Of a stretch of DNA of 64,000 nucleotides, positions 23,357 through 33,584 are shown piece after piece (positions within the stretch are counted from its first letter, which is position 1; each line of letters starts with the position of its first letter). This DNA is from PALSA-612 sp963791225 (GTDB lineage: Bacteria > Actinomycetota > Thermoleophilia > Gaiellales > Gaiellaceae). The notes below the pieces were generated by a model. The model was given only the letters and a program-made list of their open reading frames with translations, made no database searches and was not told the DNA's origin. The translations under genes and the position numbers were made by a program. Location: positions 434,001-498,000 of the forward strand of contig CAWBRV010000003.1 of the NCBI GenBank assembly GCA_963791225.1, read 5' to 3'.

Positions 23357-23457
23357 CACGGGGGAAACAGCCGGTTTCCCCCGTGAGCCCCCTTCCCCAC
23401 GTGAACGCGTTCCCGGCGGCCCGAGCTACGCCGCGGCAAAGCCACGGCTCCGCGGCA
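23357..23457. repeat. 101-bp two-hairpin intergenic repeat, copy 2
   Basis: Begins 3 bp after the threonine synthase stop. Hairpin 1 is a perfect 12-bp stem, CACGGGGGAAAC (23357-23368) with GTTTCCCCCGTG (23374-23385), loop AGCCG. The same pyrimidine tract and the same 36-nt tail (23422-23457) follow at identical spacing to copy 1. Relative to copy 1 the outermost pair changed from A-T to C-G, keeping the stem. About 75 further bp to the fhs stop hold nothing I recognise. Confidence 0.85.
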
Positions 23458-23534
23458 TCTCGTACCTGCATCCACGCTGAGGGTGGCGTCCGGAGTCGGC
23501 AGCCGATACGCGCAGCTGCGCACCAGTCAGGAGC

Positions 23535-25202
23535 TCAGAAGAGCCCGACGGTGCGGCCGTCGTCGTCGATGTCGACGTTGAAGGCTGCCGGCGTCGCGCT
23601 GAGGCCGGGCATCGTCTGCATGTCGCCGCACAGCGCGACGAGCCAGCCCGCACCCGTGTAGGCGCGGATGTCGCGGATCGTGACGACGAAGCCCGTCGGC
23701 GCATTCGTCAGCGCCAGATCGTGAGAGAGCGAGAGGTGCGTCTTCGCCATGCAGATCGGCAGCGTGTCGAGGCCGTTCGCGTTGAACTGAGCGATCTTGT
23801 CCCGCGCGGTCTTGAGCAGGAAGATCCCGTCGGCACCGTAGGCGCGGACGGCGATCGCCTCGATCTTCTTCTCGATCGGCGCGTCCAGCGGGTAGAGCTC
23901 CGCGAACGAGTTTGGCTCGTCCACCGCGGCCGCGACTGCCTCGGCCAGTGCCTGCGCGCCCTCGCCGCCGCGCTCGAACCCGTCGTTGACCTCCGCCGCG
24001 TAGGCCCCCGCCTCGAGCGCCAGGCGTCGCACGAGCTCGATCTCCTCCGCCGTGTCGGTCGGGAAGCGGTTGACGGCGACGACCGCGTTCAGCCCGAACT
24101 CCCGGACGATGCCGAGGTGTCGAGCGAGGTTCGCGGCTCCGGCCTCGATCTCGGCGGCGCCGCCAGACTGGTCGCCGCCGTGGTGTTTGAGGGCCTTCAC
24201 CGTCGCCACGAGCACCGTTGCGCTCGGACGCAGCGCGCCGACGCGGCAGACGATGTCGAAGAACTTCTCCATCCCCATGTCGGAGCCGAACCCGCTCTCG
24301 GTGACGACGTAGTCGCCGAGCTTGAGCGCGACGCGGTCGGCGACGAGCGAGTTGTTGCCGTGGGCGATGTTGGCGAACGGGCCGCAGTGGACGAACACCG
24401 GCTGGCCCTCGAGCGTCTGGACGAGGTTCGGCTTGATCGTGTCCTTGAGCAGGACGGTCATCGCGCCGGCGGCCCTCAGCTGCTCGGCGGTGACAGGCTT
24501 GCCCTCGTAGGTCTGGCCGACCGTGATCGCGCCGAGTCGCTTGCGGAGATCGTGGAGGTCGCGCGCGACGGCGACGATCGCCATCACCTCGGACGCGGCG
24601 GTGATGTCGAAGCCGGTCTGGCGCGGGTAGCCGTTCGCCCGGCCGCCGAGACCGACGACGATGTCGCGCAGCGCGCGGTCGTTGATGTCGACGCAGCGCC
24701 GCCACGAGATCGAGAGCGGGTCGATGTCGAGCGTGTTGCCGTGCAGGAGGTGCGCCTCGAGCATCGCCGCCAGCAGGTTGTTTGCGGCCCCGATCGCATG
24801 GATGTCGCCGGTGAAGTGGAGGTTCATGTCCTCCATCGGGACGACCTGCGTGTACCCGCCGCCTGCGGCACCGCCCTTGATCCCGAACACCGGGCCGAGC
24901 GACGCCTCGCGGAGGCAGAGGACGGCTCGTTTGCCGAGCTTCCCGAAGCCCTGCGTCAGCGAGACCGACGTCGTCGTCTTGCCCTCGCCGGCAGGTGTCG
25001 GCGTGATCGCGGTGACGTCGATCAGCTTCCCGTCGGGCCGGTCGGCGAGACGGTCGAGAACGTCGAGGCTGACCTTCGCCTTGTAGCGACCGTACAGCTC
25101 GACCTCGTCGGGCTCGAGCCCGACTTCGGCGGCGATGTCGGCGATCGGCCGCAGGGTCGCGGCCTGCGCGATCTCGAGCGAGGATGGCATCGTCTTCGCC
25201 AC
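23535..25202 (-). CDS. fhs: formate-tetrahydrofolate ligase
   Basis: A 555-aa Fhs, full length, which makes 10-formyl-THF from formate, THF and ATP. The family P-loop is at residues 71-78 (AGEGKTTT) after ITPTP; GIKGGAAGGGYTQVVPMEDMNLHFTGD lies near residue 110 and the C-terminal TGAGWLVALCGDMQTMPGL is standard. ATG start (MAKTMPSS) gives the expected N-terminus. The cyclodeaminase-family gene lies 27 bp upstream on the same strand, making a small one-carbon operon. Confidence 0.97.
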   Translation of the reverse strand: MAKTMPSSLEIAQAATLRPIADIAAEVGLEPDEVELYGRYKAKVSLDVLDRLADRPDGKLIDVTAITPTPAGEGKTTTSVSLTQGFGKLGKRAVLCLREASLGPVFGIKGGAAGGGYTQVVPMEDMNLHFTGDIHAIGAANNLLAAMLEAHLLHGNTLDIDPLSISWRRCVDINDRALRDIVVGLGGRANGYPRQTGFDITAASEVMAIVAVARDLHDLRKRLGAITVGQTYEGKPVTAEQLRAAGAMTVLLKDTIKPNLVQTLEGQPVFVHCGPFANIAHGNNSLVADRVALKLGDYVVTESGFGSDMGMEKFFDIVCRVGALRPSATVLVATVKALKHHGGDQSGGAAEIEAGAANLARHLGIVREFGLNAVVAVNRFPTDTAEEIELVRRLALEAGAYAAEVNDGFERGGEGAQALAEAVAAAVDEPNSFAELYPLDAPIEKKIEAIAVRAYGADGIFLLKTARDKIAQFNANGLDTLPICMAKTHLSLSHDLALTNAPTGFVVTIRDIRAYTGAGWLVALCGDMQTMPGLSATPAAFNVDIDDDGRTVGLF

Positions 25203-25229
25203 GGCGAGGCAGCGTATCGGCGGCGCGCG

Positions 25230-25721
25230 TTACGGCGCGGCGGCAACCGCTGCGCGGGCCCGGTCGAGTCGCGCGTCGGTCGTTCCGCCGACGTTGATCT
25301 CGACGAGTTCCGCGCCGACGCGCACCACCGCGGCAGCGAGCTCCGCCCCGGCGATCGCGTCGCCGGCGACGCGGGGATTGCCGCGCTCGGCGATCGTCCG
25401 CGCGATCGAGGCTACCTCCGACGCCGCCTCGGCGATCGCGAGGGGCACGTCGATCGTCCGGTCACGGTCCTCGTCGCTCCTCGTGTGCATGAACGCGGAG
25501 TAGGCCTCGGCGTCCTCGTCTGCCAGGTCGACGAGCCGCGACCGCAGCTCGACGAGGCTTCCGGCCGCCTCGCGCTCGTCCGAGAAACGGGCGGCGAGCT
25601 CGGCCAGCGCGGCGGCGATCGCGCCGGCGATCGCCGCCCCGGAGCCCGAGGCAGGCGCAGGCGTCCGCGCGCCGAGCGCGTCCAGGTAGCTGCCGATCGT
25701 GTGCTCGGCGGCGGAGGCCAC
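25230..25721 (-). CDS. cyclodeaminase/cyclohydrolase family protein
   Basis: A 163-aa, mainly helical protein of the formiminotransferase-cyclodeaminase C-terminal family. PAPASGSGAAIAGAIAAALAEL near residue 21 is the family's glycine-rich N-terminal motif, and the ending NVGGTTD (INVGGTTDARL) is also typical. The family converts formimino-THF or 5,10-methenyl-THF; stand-alone members beside fhs probably act as methenyl-THF cyclohydrolases. About 40 residues shorter than the usual 200, with the C-terminal helix reduced. It is divergent from ftsH, 41 bp away. Confidence 0.85.
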   Translation of the reverse strand: MASAAEHTIGSYLDALGARTPAPASGSGAAIAGAIAAALAELAARFSDEREAAGSLVELRSRLVDLADEDAEAYSAFMHTRSDEDRDRTIDVPLAIAEAASEVASIARTIAERGNPRVAGDAIAGAELAAAVVRVGAELVEINVGGTTDARLDRARAAVAAAP

Positions 25722-25762
25722 GACTCAAGGATGACAGCGCCGACGCCGACGCGTCTGGCATC

Positions 25763-27741
<1,979 letters not shown>

Positions 27742-27745
<4 letters not shown>

Positions 27746-28521
27746 GCACCCTCGCCGGCAAGGTCGCGCTCGTCACGGGCGCCGGCTCGGGAATCGGCCG
27801 CGCGACCGCGATTGCGCTGGCGGCCGCGGGCGCGAGCGTGGTCGCAGCCGATCTCGCTGCCGACGGGCTCGAGGAGACCGTCGGCGCGATCGAGTCGGCC
27901 GGCGCCGCCGCGGTCGCGGCGGTCGGCGACGTGCGCCGGCGCGGCGACGTGCAGGCGGCGATCGATACGGCGACGCGGCAGTTCGGCGGCCTCGACGTGG
28001 TCGTCGCGAACGCCGCCGTCTCGCTCTACGAGCCGTTCGAGGAGCAGTCCGAGGAGACGATCGACCTCGTGCTCGACACGAACCTGAAGGGCGCGCTCCT
28101 CTGCGCGCAGCTCGCGATCCCGGCGCTGCGGAGCCGCGGCGGCGGCAGCATCGTCCTCGTCTCGTCCGTGCAGGCGTACGTGACGCTGCCGGGCTGCGTG
28201 CCCTACGCGGCGGCGAAGGCCGGCCTCGTCGCGGCGGCGAGCGCGCTCGCGCCCGAGGTCGGCCGGGACGGGATCCGGGTGAACGCGATCGCGCCCGGGA
28301 CGATCGACACGCCGATGCTGCGGCGCGACCTCGCCGGCATGAACCGCGACGAGGCCGAGAGCTTCCTGCGCAGCGTGGAGGAGGCAAACGCACTCGGGCG
28401 GATCGGCCGGCCCGAGGAGGTCGCAGCGACCGTCGTCTTCCTCGCCTCCGACGCGTCGAGCTACGTCACGGGCACGACGATCGTCGTCGACGGCGGCTAC
28501 CTGACCGTGAAGAAGTTCTAG
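27742..28521 (+). CDS. short-chain dehydrogenase/reductase
   Basis: A 259-aa SDR with TGAGSGIGRATAIALAAAGA, NAAVS, YAAAKAG and the common C-terminus GRIGRPEEVAATVVFLASDA followed by GTTIVVDGGY. It is FabG/glucose-dehydrogenase-like, but the substrate is unknown. GTG start overlaps the ftsH stop, so it is translated from the same mRNA. Its TAG stop overlaps the stop of the convergent PEP-mutase-family gene (CTAG). Confidence 0.9.
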
Positions 28522-29321
28522 AACGCCTGCTCGAGCGCGTCGCCCGACGGCGCCCGCCTCGAGTAGGCCGACGTGCCCTGGGCGAGCAGCTCGTGCGCGG
28601 CCTCGAGCAGCGCGCCGTAGGAGAAGCGCGCGAGCGCCCCGCCCGTCGACACTCGTCGCACCCCGGCCGCGGCGAGCTCCTGGACCGACGGCCCGCTTGC
28701 GAGCGCGAGCACGTTGACGGGCACGCCGACGGCATCCACGACCGCTCGCACCTGCTCGAGCGTGGCCAGGCCCGGCGCGTAGACGCAGTCGGCGCCGGCG
28801 TCGCGGTAGGCGACCAGCCGGGCGATCGTGTCGTCGAGGTCGTCGACACCGCGAATGTGGTTCTCTGCCCGGCCGGTGAGGACCATCGGGTCCGCGAGCC
28901 CGTGCGCCGCCTCCGCCGCCTCGGCGACACGCTCCGCTGCGAGTCCGACCTCGTCGATGCGGTCGGTCGCCGGGTCGTAGTCCTCGATCGAGAAGCCGGA
29001 CGCGCCCGCGTCGGCGAGCATCGCCACCGTCTCGGCGATCCCGCCCGGGTCGTCCGGGTAGCAGCGCTCGCTGTCGACGTTGAGCGGCAGCGGCGTCGCC
29101 TCCGCGACGACCGCGACGTGGGCCACGAGCTCGTCGCGCGTGACCGTCTGGTCGGCCTTGCCAAGCGACCAGGCGAAGCCTGCGCTCGTCGTCGCGAGCG
29201 CCTCGAAGCCGCAGGATGCGAGCAGCCGTGCCGAGCCTGCGTCCCACGGGTTGGGCATCACGAACAGCTGCTCGCGGGCGTGCAGCTCGCGGAAGCTGGC
29301 GCGGGGGTCGGCGGCGGACAC
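28518..29321 (-). CDS. isocitrate lyase/PEP mutase family protein
   Basis: A 267-aa phosphoenolpyruvate-mutase-fold protein. Family features are NPWDAGSARLLASCGFEALATTSAG at the N-terminus, NVDSERCY where other members carry a metal-binding DADxGYG-like loop, GFSIEDYDP, and GRAENHIRG. The KKCGH motif of true isocitrate lyase is absent, so it is more likely an oxaloacetate decarboxylase, 2-methylisocitrate lyase-like or C-C hydrolase-type enzyme. Start ATG (MSAADPRASF) leaves a 22-bp gap to the long-hairpin element. Confidence 0.88.
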   Translation of the reverse strand: MSAADPRASFRELHAREQLFVMPNPWDAGSARLLASCGFEALATTSAGFAWSLGKADQTVTRDELVAHVAVVAEATPLPLNVDSERCYPDDPGGIAETVAMLADAGASGFSIEDYDPATDRIDEVGLAAERVAEAAEAAHGLADPMVLTGRAENHIRGVDDLDDTIARLVAYRDAGADCVYAPGLATLEQVRAVVDAVGVPVNVLALASGPSVQELAAAGVRRVSTGGALARFSYGALLEAAHELLAQGTSAYSRRAPSGDALEQAF

Positions 29322-29342
29322 GGCCGGAGTATGCCCGCTGAG

Positions 29343-29509
29343 TAGGAGGGTTTGACGAAACGTGGCTGGGGCCGCCGGAACGCGCTGGACGTCGAGCTGC
29401 GGCGTCCTCAGTCGCCCCGATAGTTGACCACTATCGAGGCTCTTTGCGTCCTTGCATCACGACGCCCATCGCGCCCCGACGACGAGCAACGCTCCGCCAA
29501 ACCCTCCTA
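29343..29509. repeat. 167-bp long-hairpin element A
   Basis: Perfect 12-bp terminal inverted repeats, TAGGAGGGTTTG (29343-29354) and CAAACCCTCCTA (29498-29509), enclose a segment whose exact centre is a perfect 7-bp hairpin CGATAGT-TGACC-ACTATCG (29418-29436). The arms between (82 and 80 nt) are themselves imperfectly complementary. No ORF inside. The right terminus includes the stop codon of the thioesterase gene. Geometry matches element B at 63,835. Confidence 0.8.
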
Positions 29510-29917
29510 GTCGGCGCGCAGCACGAGCTGCGTGCAGCGGTACGCCGCCATCGGCCGTCCGTCCGGCGTCGCCACGTCCGCGTCCCAGACCTGCGTCGTG
29601 CGGCCGCCGTGGACGAGCCGCGCCTCGCACGTGATCGTCCCTTCCCGGGCCGTGCGGAGGAAGTTCGTCTTCAGCTCGATCGTCGTGAAGCCGATCCCTC
29701 CCTCCGGCAGGCTGACGACGCAGCCGTAGCCGCACGCGGTGTCGGCGAGCGCGATCACGGCCGCCGCGTGGAGGTAGCCGTGCGGTGCCATGTGGTGCTC
29801 GCGGATCTCCATCCGCGCGACGACGTGGCCCTGCTCGGCGGTGACGATCTCGACGCCGAGGTGCCCGGGAAGCACCTTCGCGCCGAGGGCGTTGAGTTCG
29901 GCGGCGCTCAGCTCCAT
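29507..29917 (-). CDS. hotdog-fold thioesterase (PaaI-like)
   Basis: A 136-aa hotdog protein with the PaaI-type HGYLHAAAVIALADTACGYG (about residues 46-65) and TTIELKTNFLRTA. These are acyl-CoA or aryl-CoA thioesterases. It is a different subfamily from the thioesterase at 14251. Its stop codon is the edge of long-hairpin element A, which would thus form the 3' end of its transcript. Confidence 0.88.
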   Translation of the reverse strand: MELSAAELNALGAKVLPGHLGVEIVTAEQGHVVARMEIREHHMAPHGYLHAAAVIALADTACGYGCVVSLPEGGIGFTTIELKTNFLRTAREGTITCEARLVHGGRTTQVWDADVATPDGRPMAAYRCTQLVLRAD

Positions 29918-29974
29918 CGCGCGACCCTACCGCGCGCGGACCGCGCCGCGGTGGCCGGGCCCGCGCGCGTCGAA

Positions 29975-30391
29975 TCAGGGACGCAGCTGCTTCTGATAGT
30001 TCCGAAGCTCCGCGATGCGGGCCGTCGTCAGGTCGACCTGGCAGGTGCCCATGTCGATCGGCGCGAGCGAGCCGCCCGCGTGAATCGAGCCGGCGAACTT
30101 GCAGTCGGCATCGCGGAACGCTGTCCAGCGGCTCTGCGCCGCCGTCAGCTTCGCCTTGTCGACACCGGACGTCGCGAGCAGCTTCTTGTAGGCGCTGCTC
30201 AGCTGCCCGCCGAGCCGCTTCAGCTCGGCGTTGACGCAGGCCTGCAGGGCAGCGGTCGTCGAAGCCGTCTTCAGGCACGACGCGTAGTCGGCGCTGCGGG
30301 CCGGTCCTCGGCCGGCGTGGGTGAGGGCGAGCGCACTGCCCGCTCCGCCGAGCAGGGCGACGACGACGGTGATCAGGATCAGCTTGCGCAC
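29975..30391 (-). CDS. secreted LprI-type (DUF1311) protein
   Basis: A 138-aa protein with an N-terminal signal peptide or anchor (MRKLILITVVVALLGGAG...ALA, about residues 1-23). The mature part has the DUF1311/LprI pattern: ACVNAELKRLGGQLSSAYKKL, AAQSRWTAFRDADC and CQVDLTTARIAELRNY, with conserved cysteines. LprI-type proteins inhibit lysozyme in mycobacteria, but most members are uncharacterised. It is followed 39 bp downstream in transcription... by no partner; the preceding gene upstream on the strand is another small secreted protein. Confidence 0.85.
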   Translation of the reverse strand: MRKLILITVVVALLGGAGSALALTHAGRGPARSADYASCLKTASTTAALQACVNAELKRLGGQLSSAYKKLLATSGVDKAKLTAAQSRWTAFRDADCKFAGSIHAGGSLAPIDMGTCQVDLTTARIAELRNYQKQLRP

Positions 30392-30430
30392 GGTGGCGAG
30401 CCTCCTCGGGTCAGCGTGTAGGCGCGAGCG

Positions 30431-30946
30431 TCAGCGTGGGCCTGCTGCGATCGCCTGGGCGGCGAGGCGGGCGAGCACCGCCTTCGTGTTGGCGGGCGGG
30501 TCCTTGTGCTGCCACGTGTAGAGGACACCGCGGTAGAGGAACCAGAGCGTGGCGGGACTGCACGACGCGCCGCAGCTGATGCCCTTGTAGAGCGCGGGCT
30601 GGCCGCCGGCGAGCTTCAGGTTCGACTTGCCCGGGAGCTTGCCGCCGCGCCTGGCGTCGAACGAGGCGAGGAAGCAGGCATTCGCTCCGCCGCAATTCGG
30701 CGCGCCGGAGAGAACAAGGCTCCAGGCGTTCTTGCTGCCGGTCCCGGTCGGATAGACCTTCGGCGCCTTGCCGGCGAACGGCAGCGTCGACGGCAGCAGC
30801 ACGGGCACGGTCGTCTTCTTGTCGACGGCTGGGATCTGCTTGCCGAGCGCGTCGATCACGTTCACGCTGCCGGTGATCGAGGCAAGCGCCGGCACGGCGG
30901 CGAGACCGGCAAGCGCGAGGATCAGGGCGATGAGGTGTCGTCTCAT
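30431..30946 (-). CDS. secreted hypothetical protein
   Basis: A 171-aa protein of unknown function. Residues 1-22 (MRRHLIALILALAGLAAVPALA) are a signal peptide; the mature domain is basic, rich in Gly, Pro and Lys, with four cysteines (CGGANACF and CGASCSP) that could form two disulfides. The motif LPFAGKAPKVYPTGTGSKNAW has no family I can name. Start ATG is chosen at the signal peptide rather than 15 codons upstream. It lies 39 bp upstream of the LprI-type gene on the same strand; the two are probably cotranscribed. Confidence 0.75.
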   Translation of the reverse strand: MRRHLIALILALAGLAAVPALASITGSVNVIDALGKQIPAVDKKTTVPVLLPSTLPFAGKAPKVYPTGTGSKNAWSLVLSGAPNCGGANACFLASFDARRGGKLPGKSNLKLAGGQPALYKGISCGASCSPATLWFLYRGVLYTWQHKDPPANTKAVLARLAAQAIAAGPR

Positions 30947-31087
30947 TGCGCGCCACTCTAATCGGGTGGGCGGCGCACCATGCGAGCGCATGCTCGGGCA
31001 TTGCCTGTCGACCGGAAATCTGGGAACCTACGAGGTCTGCGGGCTGTTGCTGCGTGACAATTCGAGGACTGCGGCGAGAGGAGGACC

Positions 31088-32941
31088 ATGTCTCCACGGG
31101 CCCGCACCGCCACCAGCTCCCTCATCGTCAAGGCCCACCGGGGTGACGCGAAGACGTTGCTCGCCTTCGACCTTCCGGAGGGCAAGACGGCTCGACTGGC
31201 CGGGTTCACGATCCAGTGCCGGCCGCATGGGCATACCCCGTACTACCTCTACAACAAGCTGCAGTTCGAGACCCCCGGCGACCACGCACAGGTTCCGACC
31301 GAACCGCCGCGATCGAGCGTCAATGCGCCGTTCCACCAGTTCCGCTGGCTGCACGTGCCGGGCACGGATCACCAGGGAATCAAGCCGTTCCTCGGACCGT
31401 ATACCTACACCGTCACGCCGAGGTACTTCGACGACAAGAAGTCGATGCTGCCGCTGGATCCGAGCCTGAGCGTGTCCGTGGACGTCGATGTGGTGCCGTT
31501 CGAGACGAAGAAGCTCGAGATCAGGTTCACGCGCGGATACACGCAGTCCCAGGCGTTCGTCCAGCACTTCGGGCGCGACGCGCTGATCAGGCCCAAGGGT
31601 GCCAAGCTGATCTATGACACGAGCCAGGTCGGGGGAGCCGACGCGACGGGAACCACGTACACGTACACACAGATGTACGAGTGGCTCGGGTTCACCGCGC
31701 GGGAGAAGGTGTTCGAGATCCTGAACGGCGTCCTCGCCGACATGTCGCTTCGGCTCGACGTCTTCGCCTACGACCTCAACGAGCCCGACCTCGCGACGAT
31801 CCTGATCCAGCTTGCCGAGCAGGGCCGCATTCGCGTCATCCTCGACAGCGCCGCACTCCATCACATGAAGCCCGGAACGAAGCCGAAGCCGGGCAAGACG
31901 CTGAAGGTCAAGCCCGAGGACGAGTTCGAGAAGCTCTTCCGCAGCAAGGCCAAGCAGGGAGCCGAGATCAAGCGCGGAAAGTTCGGGCGCTACGCGCACG
32001 ACAAGATCCTCATCGTCTCCGAGGCCGGCGGCCCTCGCTCGGTTCTGACCGGCTCGACGAACTTTTCGGTCACGGGGTTCTACGTGAACTCGAACCACGT
32101 CCTCGTCTTCACCGACCCCGCCGTCATGTCGGAATACGCGCATCTCTTCGAGGACGCCTGGAGCGGCGGGCTGACGAGCGCCCCGGCGTTCGTCGCGTTG
32201 CCGTTGGCGTCGAAGACGGTCGAGGTCGCGACAGCCAAGACCCCGAAGACGGAGATCACGTTCTCGCCGCACTCGGAGGCATTTGCCACGGAGATACTCA
32301 CGGGGGTCGCAACGCGGATCCAGAAGGAGACGTCGGCGGACGGCGGCAGCGTGCTGTTCGCGGTCATGCAGATCGACCACGGAACCAGTCCCGTCTACAC
32401 GGCGCTCAACGACCTCCACCAGACCCAGGCGATCTTCAGTTACGGGATCTCGGACAGCCCGGCCGGGATCTCCCTCTACGAGCCGGGGAAGAAGAACGGC
32501 GTGCTCGTTACCGGGAAGCCCGTCAGGACGCAGCTACCGCGGCCGTTCAGCCAGGTGCCCGACGTCGGGCTGGGGCACCAGATCCACCACAAGTTCGTCG
32601 TCTGCGGCTTCAACGGCGACGACCCCGTCGTCTATTGCGGCTCGTCGAATCTGGCGCTCGGCGGCGAGGAGCTGAACGGAGACAACCTGCTCGCCATCCA
32701 CGACCGCGCCGTCGCCACTGCCTTTGCGATCGAAGCGGTGGCGCTCGTCGACCATTTCCAGTTCCTCGACCGCTTCGCCCAGCCGAAGGGCGAGAAGAAG
32801 CCGCCGACCACGCCGCCGGTGCAGCCCCAGCAGGCCGCGCAGTCCAACGACTGGTTCCTCTCGACGACCGACCGGTGGACGAGGAAGTTCTACGACCCGA
32901 ACGACCTGCACTGCATGGACAGGCAGCTCTTCGCCCGCTAG
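31088..32941 (+). CDS. phospholipase D-fold protein with two HKD-like motifs
   Basis: A 617-aa PLD-superfamily protein. After a 150-residue beta-rich N-terminal region with no known domain, the two half-sites are seen: HDKILIV with GSTNFS near residues 300-320, and HHKFVVCG with GSSNLALGG near 500-520. Catalytic His and Lys are retained in both, but the Asp of HxKxxxxD is replaced (Ser and Gly). GSxN elements are intact. There is no signal peptide. ATG is preceded by GAGAGGAGGACC, a very strong ribosome-binding site. It could be a phospholipase, nuclease or transferase. Confidence 0.88.
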   Translation: MSPRARTATSSLIVKAHRGDAKTLLAFDLPEGKTARLAGFTIQCRPHGHTPYYLYNKLQFETPGDHAQVPTEPPRSSVNAPFHQFRWLHVPGTDHQGIKPFLGPYTYTVTPRYFDDKKSMLPLDPSLSVSVDVDVVPFETKKLEIRFTRGYTQSQAFVQHFGRDALIRPKGAKLIYDTSQVGGADATGTTYTYTQMYEWLGFTAREKVFEILNGVLADMSLRLDVFAYDLNEPDLATILIQLAEQGRIRVILDSAALHHMKPGTKPKPGKTLKVKPEDEFEKLFRSKAKQGAEIKRGKFGRYAHDKILIVSEAGGPRSVLTGSTNFSVTGFYVNSNHVLVFTDPAVMSEYAHLFEDAWSGGLTSAPAFVALPLASKTVEVATAKTPKTEITFSPHSEAFATEILTGVATRIQKETSADGGSVLFAVMQIDHGTSPVYTALNDLHQTQAIFSYGISDSPAGISLYEPGKKNGVLVTGKPVRTQLPRPFSQVPDVGLGHQIHHKFVVCGFNGDDPVVYCGSSNLALGGEELNGDNLLAIHDRAVATAFAIEAVALVDHFQFLDRFAQPKGEKKPPTTPPVQPQQAAQSNDWFLSTTDRWTRKFYDPNDLHCMDRQLFAR

Positions 32942-32962
32942 CTGCTAGAGGGCGCCGCGGCT

Positions 32963-33565
32963 CTAGCTGGTCCCGACCGCGACCGCCCGCTCGCGCGCCG
33001 GCCGCGACTCGATCCGCTCCAGATACGCGGCGATCGACGGCAACCCGTCGATCAGCTCGGCCCGGCGCGCGAAGAGCAGGACCGCGGCGCAGACGAGGTC
33101 GGCGACCGTGAAGCCGTCGCCGACGAGATACTCGCGGCCCTCGAGCGCGCTCTCGACGACTGCGGCGGCGTCTCCGAAGTCCGTCCTCGCCGCGCCGATG
33201 CGCTCGTCGTCCTCCGCGCGGCGGGATCGGAACACCTCCAGCACCGCCGGCTCGAGCTCGGTCATCGCGAAGACGCTCCACTGATAGGCGAGCGCGCGGT
33301 CGTGGCTCCCCGGCGGCGGCATCAGCCCCGCCTCGGGGTGGAGATCGGCGATGTGAAGGAGGATCGCGAGCGACTCGAAGACGAAGCCCTCCTCGTCCTC
33401 GATCACGGGCACCCTGCCGAGCGGATGGCGGCTGGCATGCTCCTCGCCGCGCCGCTCGTCGCCTGTCATGAGCGTCAGGTCGTAAGGCGCGCCGATCTCC
33501 TCCAGCAACCAGAGCACGCGCGTCGAGCGCGTGTTCGGGACGTGGTAGAGGCGCATGGGGCTCAT
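32963..33565 (-). CDS. glutathione S-transferase-fold protein
   Basis: A 200-aa GST. The thioredoxin-like N-domain has LYHVPNTRSTRVLWLLEE, the cis-Pro in GRVPVIED and the glutathione-contact ES in VFESLAILLHIAD; the helical C-domain includes the N-capping box GFTVADL. Actinobacteria usually use mycothiol rather than glutathione, so the thiol cofactor is uncertain. It is 19 bp downstream of the flavin hydroxylase on the same strand, suggesting joint action in degrading an aromatic or electrophilic compound. Confidence 0.88.
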   Translation of the reverse strand: MSPMRLYHVPNTRSTRVLWLLEEIGAPYDLTLMTGDERRGEEHASRHPLGRVPVIEDEEGFVFESLAILLHIADLHPEAGLMPPPGSHDRALAYQWSVFAMTELEPAVLEVFRSRRAEDDERIGAARTDFGDAAAVVESALEGREYLVGDGFTVADLVCAAVLLFARRAELIDGLPSIAAYLERIESRPARERAVAVGTS

Positions 33566-33584
33566 TACGACTGCGCAGGCCCGA

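Noticed and set aside
20902..23704. Two minus-strand frames ending in the same SRGFAAA peptide (20902-21855 and 23426-23704)
   Set aside because: The shared ending is only the translation of the 36-nt repeat tail read backwards; upstream parts are antisense to real genes.
28518..29321. True isocitrate lyase
   Set aside because: Much too short and lacking the KKCGH motif; kept as a PEP-mutase-family protein.
31088..32941. PLD-fold protein as a defence-system nuclease
   Set aside because: No helicase, restriction, toxin or phage-related genes nearby, so there is no contextual support.
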